DNA of 64,000 nucleotides from Sorangium cellulosum (GTDB lineage: Bacteria > Myxococcota_A > Polyangia > Polyangiales > Polyangiaceae): NCBI RefSeq assembly GCF_002950945.1, contig NZ_CP012673.1, forward strand, positions 6,772,501 through 6,836,500, given 5' to 3'. The notes beneath the pieces were generated by a model that saw nothing but the letters and a program-made list of their open reading frames with translations, was not told where the DNA came from and made no database searches. Both the position numbers and the translations under genes were made by a program. The first letter of the stretch is position 1. Each line of letters begins with the position of its first letter. Shown here one piece after another: positions 59,836 to 64,000 of this stretch.

Positions 59836-60930
59836 CTACGGCAGGGTGTGCCGTTTCAGCGCGGGCCAGCCGACGCTGGCGTTGCCGGGCTCGTGACTAC
59901 CACCCTGCTTCGTGCAAAGAGACACTTCGACGCCGTCCTGGCAGGTGGAGTAGGTCGAGCAGCCCTGGCCATCCTCGGCCGAGGGCGAGCCGGTGCATCC
60001 GTTGATCTCGGCCCACGTCTCGAAGGTCGACTTCGCGCCGAGGAACGTGATGGGCATGCCCCGCACCACCGAGGAATATCCGCCGGCGTAGGGCACGACG
60101 GGATCCGAGGTGCTCCGGAACGAGATCACGCTGATGGGACGTGACGGATTGCAGCCGTCCACGTTCTCCTCCAGGAGGTCGAAGGCGGCGGGCGCCACCG
60201 CCGCGAACACATCGGCCGCGTGGCAAGCGAGGTAGTGAGACATCCCGCCGCCCATGGAGAAGCCGACGGCATAGATGCGCTTCGGATCGATGCAGGCGGT
60301 CTCCTGAATCTGGGCGACCATGGCCCTGGCGAAGGCCACGTCGTCGGTGTCGGCCACGCAGCAGGGGCCCACGTTCCAGGCGCCGCCCGACGGTCCGGAC
60401 TGGCCGCTGGGAAAGGCCATGATCACCCCTTCTGGATCGGTCTGCGCCGGATAGGGCGACCCCGACCGCTCCGACGGGCCAGAGCCGCCGAGAGGGTGGA
60501 AGTCCACGACGAGCGGCACCGGCCTAGTGCCGTCGTACGCGGCAGGGACGTGCAAGACGTAGCTGCGGCTCGAGGAGCCCACCGCGACCGTCACGTTCGT
60601 GTCGCCGGCTCTCAGCGCGGGCGACGGACAGGTGATGCTCACGTCGCCGCCGCCGGTGCCGCTGCCCCCGGCGCCCGCGCCCCCGGTCGCGCTTCCGCCG
60701 GTGCCGCTCCCGCCGGTGCCGCTCCCGCCGGTCGAGGCCGTCGTGCCCCCCGACGCGGCGCTGCCGCCGCTGCCCGAGGTGCTGCTCGCGCTGGGATCGT
60801 CGCCGGAGCCGCCGCTGCCACCGCCGCCGCTCGTGGTCCCGCCGCCGCCGCTGCCGCAGCCCCAGAGGGCAACCCCGAGCGCTCCTGCCAGCAGAACCCG
60901 CATTGGCAAACTCGTTCGTCCGTTCATCAT
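59836..60930 (-). CDS. LpqC/PHB-depolymerase-like esterase lipoprotein
   Basis: A 364-residue protein. Lipobox ALWGC near residue 25, then a ~70-residue Gly/Ser/Thr linker (GTGGSGTGGS type), then an alpha/beta hydrolase of the polyhydroxybutyrate depolymerase/feruloyl esterase group: LVVDFHPLGG for the oxyanion hole, GFSMGGG with Ser225 as nucleophile, and a His in GGSHEPGN near the C-terminus. Cys pairs suggest disulfides outside the cell. It would cut ester bonds in polymers or in acylated plant polysaccharides, which fits the GH16 and GH43 enzymes nearby. Confidence 0.85.
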   Translation of the reverse strand: MMNGRTSLPMRVLLAGALGVALWGCGSGGGGTTSGGGGSGGSGDDPSASSTSGSGGSAASGGTTASTGGSGTGGSGTGGSATGGAGAGGSGTGGGDVSITCPSPALRAGDTNVTVAVGSSSRSYVLHVPAAYDGTRPVPLVVDFHPLGGSGPSERSGSPYPAQTDPEGVIMAFPSGQSGPSGGAWNVGPCCVADTDDVAFARAMVAQIQETACIDPKRIYAVGFSMGGGMSHYLACHAADVFAAVAPAAFDLLEENVDGCNPSRPISVISFRSTSDPVVPYAGGYSSVVRGMPITFLGAKSTFETWAEINGCTGSPSAEDGQGCSTYSTCQDGVEVSLCTKQGGSHEPGNASVGWPALKRHTLP

Positions 60931-61199
60931 TGGTCAGCACCTCGTTCCGAGGGGTGTCGAGAAAGTTATCCGGTGATTGGGCCACGTCCTCCAGGGCTTG
61001 AGGCGCCGGCCCAGATCGATAGCCGCCCGTCTTCATCACCTGACGCAGGTGACCGCAACGAGCTCATACCCGAGAACGCGGGCTCCTGGCATAGGCATAC
61101 TGGCCTATGCCTCGATGCGAGTCGTCGCGCCCGCGCGGGTGGATTGGGCGATCCTCGCGCGTCCGGCGGCGGGGATCGAGGAGCTGACCGGCAAAGGGC

Positions 61200-63323
61200 T
61201 CAATCAGCGCCCGCGGCGCACTGTCCCCAGGCTGTGCAGCTGAGGCCCGCGGCGCACGCGCCGCACGTCCCGCCGCACCTGTCGTCGCCGCACGACGCGC
61301 CCGTGCAGTCCGGCTGGCATGCGTGGTCCGCCGTGCCGAGGTAGAGATCGTCGATGTATACCTCGGCGCCCCCGGCGCTGCTCGCGCCGTCGTTTCCGAG
61401 GTCGATCTCGAGCTTGTAGGTGTCGGCGGTCGGGGGCGTGAAGCTCGGCGGGCTGCAGGTCGACCACGCCGTCCCGACGTCGCAGTCGAAGGCGGCGATG
61501 GTCGTCCAGGGATCATGCGCCAGCGCGATCTTGACGGGCACGACGCGGGGCGCGCTCGCCCTGAGGTCCACCCGCCACGTGTACTCCGTGGCGGCTGCCA
61601 GCGGGAAGCCCTCCTGCCGGACCTGCACGTTCCACGGCTGCGTGCCGCCGTTGTCGATGCGCACCCACTGCACGTACCCGTGGTCGCCGCCCTCGTCGAC
61701 GATCTCGGTGAGGCCGCCGCCGCCCTCGAAGAAGATGTCGCTGCGGTGGTACGTGTGGTCCTCGTTGAACCCGCAGTTCTTGATGAGGTTGTCGGGCTCG
61801 CCGTCGCCATCGCCGTCCTGGCAGGCGGCGGACGGCGGCCTGGGGTACCCCGAGGCGCGGTGATACCAGCGAACGTAGTCGACCTCGAGCTTGGCCAGAT
61901 CGCCCTGCGTCGCCCAGTCGACGTCGATGCACGACGCCGCGGTCTCGTCGCATTTGCCGTCCACACACGCGGCGCCGTTCGCGCACTGCGCGGCTGAGGA
62001 GCAGACTCGGTCCTTCCAGCCGAGGCAGCCGAGCTCGCCGCCCACGGCGAGGTTCATGATGAGGTACATGGGCTGGCGGTACTCGGTCGCGCCCTCTCCG
62101 ATGCTGAACACACAGGCCGGCGTCCCGCCGTCCTGCGGCAGGTCGTCGATGTAGATCGCGAAGTGGTCCTCGTCCCAGAGGAATCCCCACGTGTGCCAGG
62201 CGTGGTAGTCGACGGTCACGCCGTCCCAGGTCGACCGCGCGCCGCCCACGTCGGCGTCGCACTTCGCGTCGCCGCCGTTGGGCCACGCGCTGCAGGCGTT
62301 CGGCTCCCAGCCGCCGGGGTTCGCCGCGAGCTCCCCCGCCTCGGGCCGCTCGCGCCAGAGCGCGTTGAACCCCATGGCCTTGTTGTCGGGGTACAGGGCG
62401 GGGTTCTCCTTGATCTGGGTGTACTCCATCACGTCGATCTCGCCGTTCATCGGCCATCCGACGCTGTCGTCCACCCCTCCATCCTTGAGGGCGCCGTTCG
62501 CGCCGAGCAGCCAGATGGCGGGCCACAGGCCGTTCGGCGGGACGTCCCCCGCCGCGAGCTCGGCGAAGGGCATACGCGCCCGGAACTCGAGGTAGCCGTA
62601 CCGGAGCTCGACCTTCTCGTCCGTGCTGAGGCGGCCGGACGTATACGACATCCCGTTGGCGGGCGGGTTGGCGATGCCGGTGTGCGGTGCGCACTCGTCG
62701 TGATCCCAGACGCCGTTCTGGTTCTGGTCGCTCAGGCAATAGCCGTCCATGCAGGTCCCGTTCGCGTCGCAGTCCGCGGCGCCCGCGCACGTCTTCCAGA
62801 CCACGCAATCGAGGGGCTCTTGCCGCGCGAGCAAGGTGAGCTTTCCGTCCTCAACGCAGTAGTTCCAGGTGTCGGGGTGGTCGGTGCACTCGCGGTTCGT
62901 GTAGGCCTGCTGCTCGAAGTTGACGCCCAGGTTTTCTTTGCTCCAGAACCCGGAGTTGATCTGCGATCTCGGCTGGCCTGCGCCGAGATCGCCGCCGAAG
63001 TCGTCGGCCCATGTAAGGGTGTGCGTCTCGCCGTGGATGACGATCGACGGGCCGGCAGGCTCGCTGCCGCCGGCTCCGCTGCCCGCACCACCGCCGCCGC
63101 TGTCCGCACCACCACCACCGCCGCTGCCTGTGGTCGCCTGCGTCGCATCACCCGTGCTCGAGGTGGTCCCGGTGGGCTCGCCGCGGCTGTCCCCATCCCC
63201 GCAGCCGAACACGACGAGGCCGAGCGCGAGCCCGCCGTAACCGACGGCCCCCGGTAGCCAGGTGGTTGCGCGGGTGCACGCGCGTCGTCCATGATAGTTC
63301 CCGTCGCGGTTTTTGTTGCGCAT
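61200..63323 (-). CDS. GH16 beta-glucanase-like lipoprotein with Cys-rich insert and C-terminal sandwich
   Basis: A 707-residue protein; the ATG at 63323 was chosen because it starts a signal peptide with lipobox (VVFGC), the frame being open further upstream. After a Gly/Ser linker comes a GH16 jelly-roll (LTWADDFGG, GYLEFRARMPF, LWPAIWLLG, GEIDVMEY with Glu295 as nucleophile and Glu300 as acid/base, HAWHTWGFLWDEDHFAIYIDD). Two short Cys-rich inserts (AADCDANGTCMDGYC and a similar AAQCANGAACVDGKCD) resemble myxobacterial disulfide modules. Residues ~490-650 form a carbohydrate-binding-type sandwich, and the C-terminus is Cys-rich. It likely cuts beta-1,3/1,4-glucans such as laminarin. Confidence 0.9.
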   Translation of the reverse strand: MRNKNRDGNYHGRRACTRATTWLPGAVGYGGLALGLVVFGCGDGDSRGEPTGTTSSTGDATQATTGSGGGGGADSGGGGAGSGAGGSEPAGPSIVIHGETHTLTWADDFGGDLGAGQPRSQINSGFWSKENLGVNFEQQAYTNRECTDHPDTWNYCVEDGKLTLLARQEPLDCVVWKTCAGAADCDANGTCMDGYCLSDQNQNGVWDHDECAPHTGIANPPANGMSYTSGRLSTDEKVELRYGYLEFRARMPFAELAAGDVPPNGLWPAIWLLGANGALKDGGVDDSVGWPMNGEIDVMEYTQIKENPALYPDNKAMGFNALWRERPEAGELAANPGGWEPNACSAWPNGGDAKCDADVGGARSTWDGVTVDYHAWHTWGFLWDEDHFAIYIDDLPQDGGTPACVFSIGEGATEYRQPMYLIMNLAVGGELGCLGWKDRVCSSAAQCANGAACVDGKCDETAASCIDVDWATQGDLAKLEVDYVRWYHRASGYPRPPSAACQDGDGDGEPDNLIKNCGFNEDHTYHRSDIFFEGGGGLTEIVDEGGDHGYVQWVRIDNGGTQPWNVQVRQEGFPLAAATEYTWRVDLRASAPRVVPVKIALAHDPWTTIAAFDCDVGTAWSTCSPPSFTPPTADTYKLEIDLGNDGASSAGGAEVYIDDLYLGTADHACQPDCTGASCGDDRCGGTCGACAAGLSCTAWGQCAAGAD

Positions 63324-63863
63324 GGCGCAACCATACACAAGACGAAGAGCGTGCTCCAGGTTCAACGAGGAGCCCCCGGAGAGCGTTGCCCCAGGCCCTC
63401 GCCGGAGCCACCAGAGAAACATGACATCTCCACACACGTCAGCTTGAATGTCGACGCCCTCGCGGTCCTCACCACGTCTCGACGAGGACCTCTCTGCTCC
63501 TGCGGCTCCGCACGAAGCGGCGAGGCGCACGATCGCGGCAATGAAGGAGAAGTGTCCACGGCGACATATCTCCTCGTTCTGACTGTCGGCGAGCTTCGCC
63601 GTCAACATGTCAGCGAGTTATGCAGCGGTTACGAGTCTGCCCCGAAAGCGCATCCCGGCTGACCATGACGCGCCGCGACGACGCGTGGCGCCCTTCGGGG
63701 CGAGCTCAGGAGTGCTTACGACGCGGTCGCAAAACTTCGATTTTATTAAATTCATTCACCCATCACATCTCGCCTTGAAAGTCCCGGGATCGAAGCCTTT
63801 CCCTTTGATCTGAAGGGGGCCGAGAGGTATACTTTCTCTCTCACCACACCTTGGTCGTGATCT
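63324..63863. other. Divergent intergenic region
   Basis: 540 bp between the GH16 gene and the divergent lipoprotein gene. No convincing gene. 63720-63770 is clearly more AT-rich than the rest of the window (gattttattaaattcattc), which may mark a promoter for either side. Confidence 0.4.
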
Positions 63864-64000
63864 ATGAAACTTCAATTCTCAATAATCGCCACCGCAACAA
63901 TCGTCGCCATGCTGTCACCTCTTGCAGGCTGCTCGGGAGGCTCGGGAGGTTCTGACGGTGGAGGCGGCTCGGCAGCCGAAGGCACGGGCGGGGCTGGCGG
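63864..64000 (+). CDS. Lipoprotein, N-terminal part (gene runs past the window)
   Basis: The 45 visible residues are a signal peptide with lipobox (LAGC) followed by a Gly/Ser-rich linker of the type seen in the neighbouring esterase, CotH and GH16 lipoproteins. The functional domain lies outside the window. Confidence 0.7.
   Translation, partial: MKLQFSIIATATIVAMLSPLAGCSGGSGGSDGGGGSAAEGTGGAG

Overview
The window reads as chromosomal DNA of a large-genome myxobacterium of the Sorangium/Polyangium type. The reasons are very high GC, long NRPS/PKS genes, many lipoproteins with Gly/Ser/Thr-rich linkers, a TonB-type receptor, an RsbR-like STAS protein, and a LuxR-type protein with a myxobacterial-looking N-terminus. 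No rRNA, tRNA, CRISPR array or insertion sequence was recognised.

Region 1 (1-7.2 kb, mostly + strand): the tail of a metallophosphoesterase, then a CHAP/NlpC-like cysteine hydrolase with a peptidoglycan-binding domain, then two paralogous clan-CD (caspase/gingipain-fold) proteins, each ending in a small helix-turn-helix-like tail. They face a convergent protein of unknown family. This looks like a functional set and is not a system I can name.

Region 2 (7.4-32.7 kb, interleaved with NRPS genes): three sulfatases with different accessory domains (beta-trefoil, LamG plus PLL-type propeller, LamG plus a second LamG lodged inside the catalytic domain), a degraded arylsulfotransferase and a TonB-dependent receptor. 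Several intergenic spaces share a related element of about 130-230 bp.

Region 3 (15.1-25.8 kb and 32.8-48.7 kb, - strand): a biosynthetic locus with two parallel assembly lines. Line 1 is one tightly coupled operon: AMP ligase, carrier protein, HemN-like radical SAM enzyme, beta-propeller protein, Asp-beta-hydroxylase/sulfotransferase fusion, class III aminotransferase, and an NRPS with domains A-MT-T-C-A-T-E-TE. Line 2 is an NRPS (A-MT-T-C-A-T) followed by a PKS module (KS-AT-ACP-TE) that is split by a one-base frameshift at a run of seven C. Upstream of line 2 lies a scar: the first codons and promoter of an AMP-ligase gene joined directly to the last ~60 codons of an aminotransferase gene. 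Line 2 is therefore probably a duplicate of the line 1 operon that lost about 7 kb internally. Both lines end in thioesterases whose nucleophile position is Cys rather than Ser.

Region 4 (48.8-64 kb): a glutathione S-transferase remnant, a Cys-rich lipoprotein, an unknown conserved-looking protein, a GH43/CBM6 lipoprotein, a methyltransferase lipoprotein with a His-rich linker, a CotH-like lipoprotein, a SAM methyltransferase, the RsbR-like protein, the LuxR-type regulator, an LpqC/PHB-depolymerase-like esterase, a GH16 lipoprotein and the start of another lipoprotein. This is ordinary polysaccharide-degradation and surface-protein content.

The product of the biosynthetic locus is probably small (two to three building blocks), N-methylated, and modified by beta-hydroxylation and sulfation. 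The surrounding sulfatases and sulfotransferase remnant suggest sulfate addition and removal as a theme, but this is inference.
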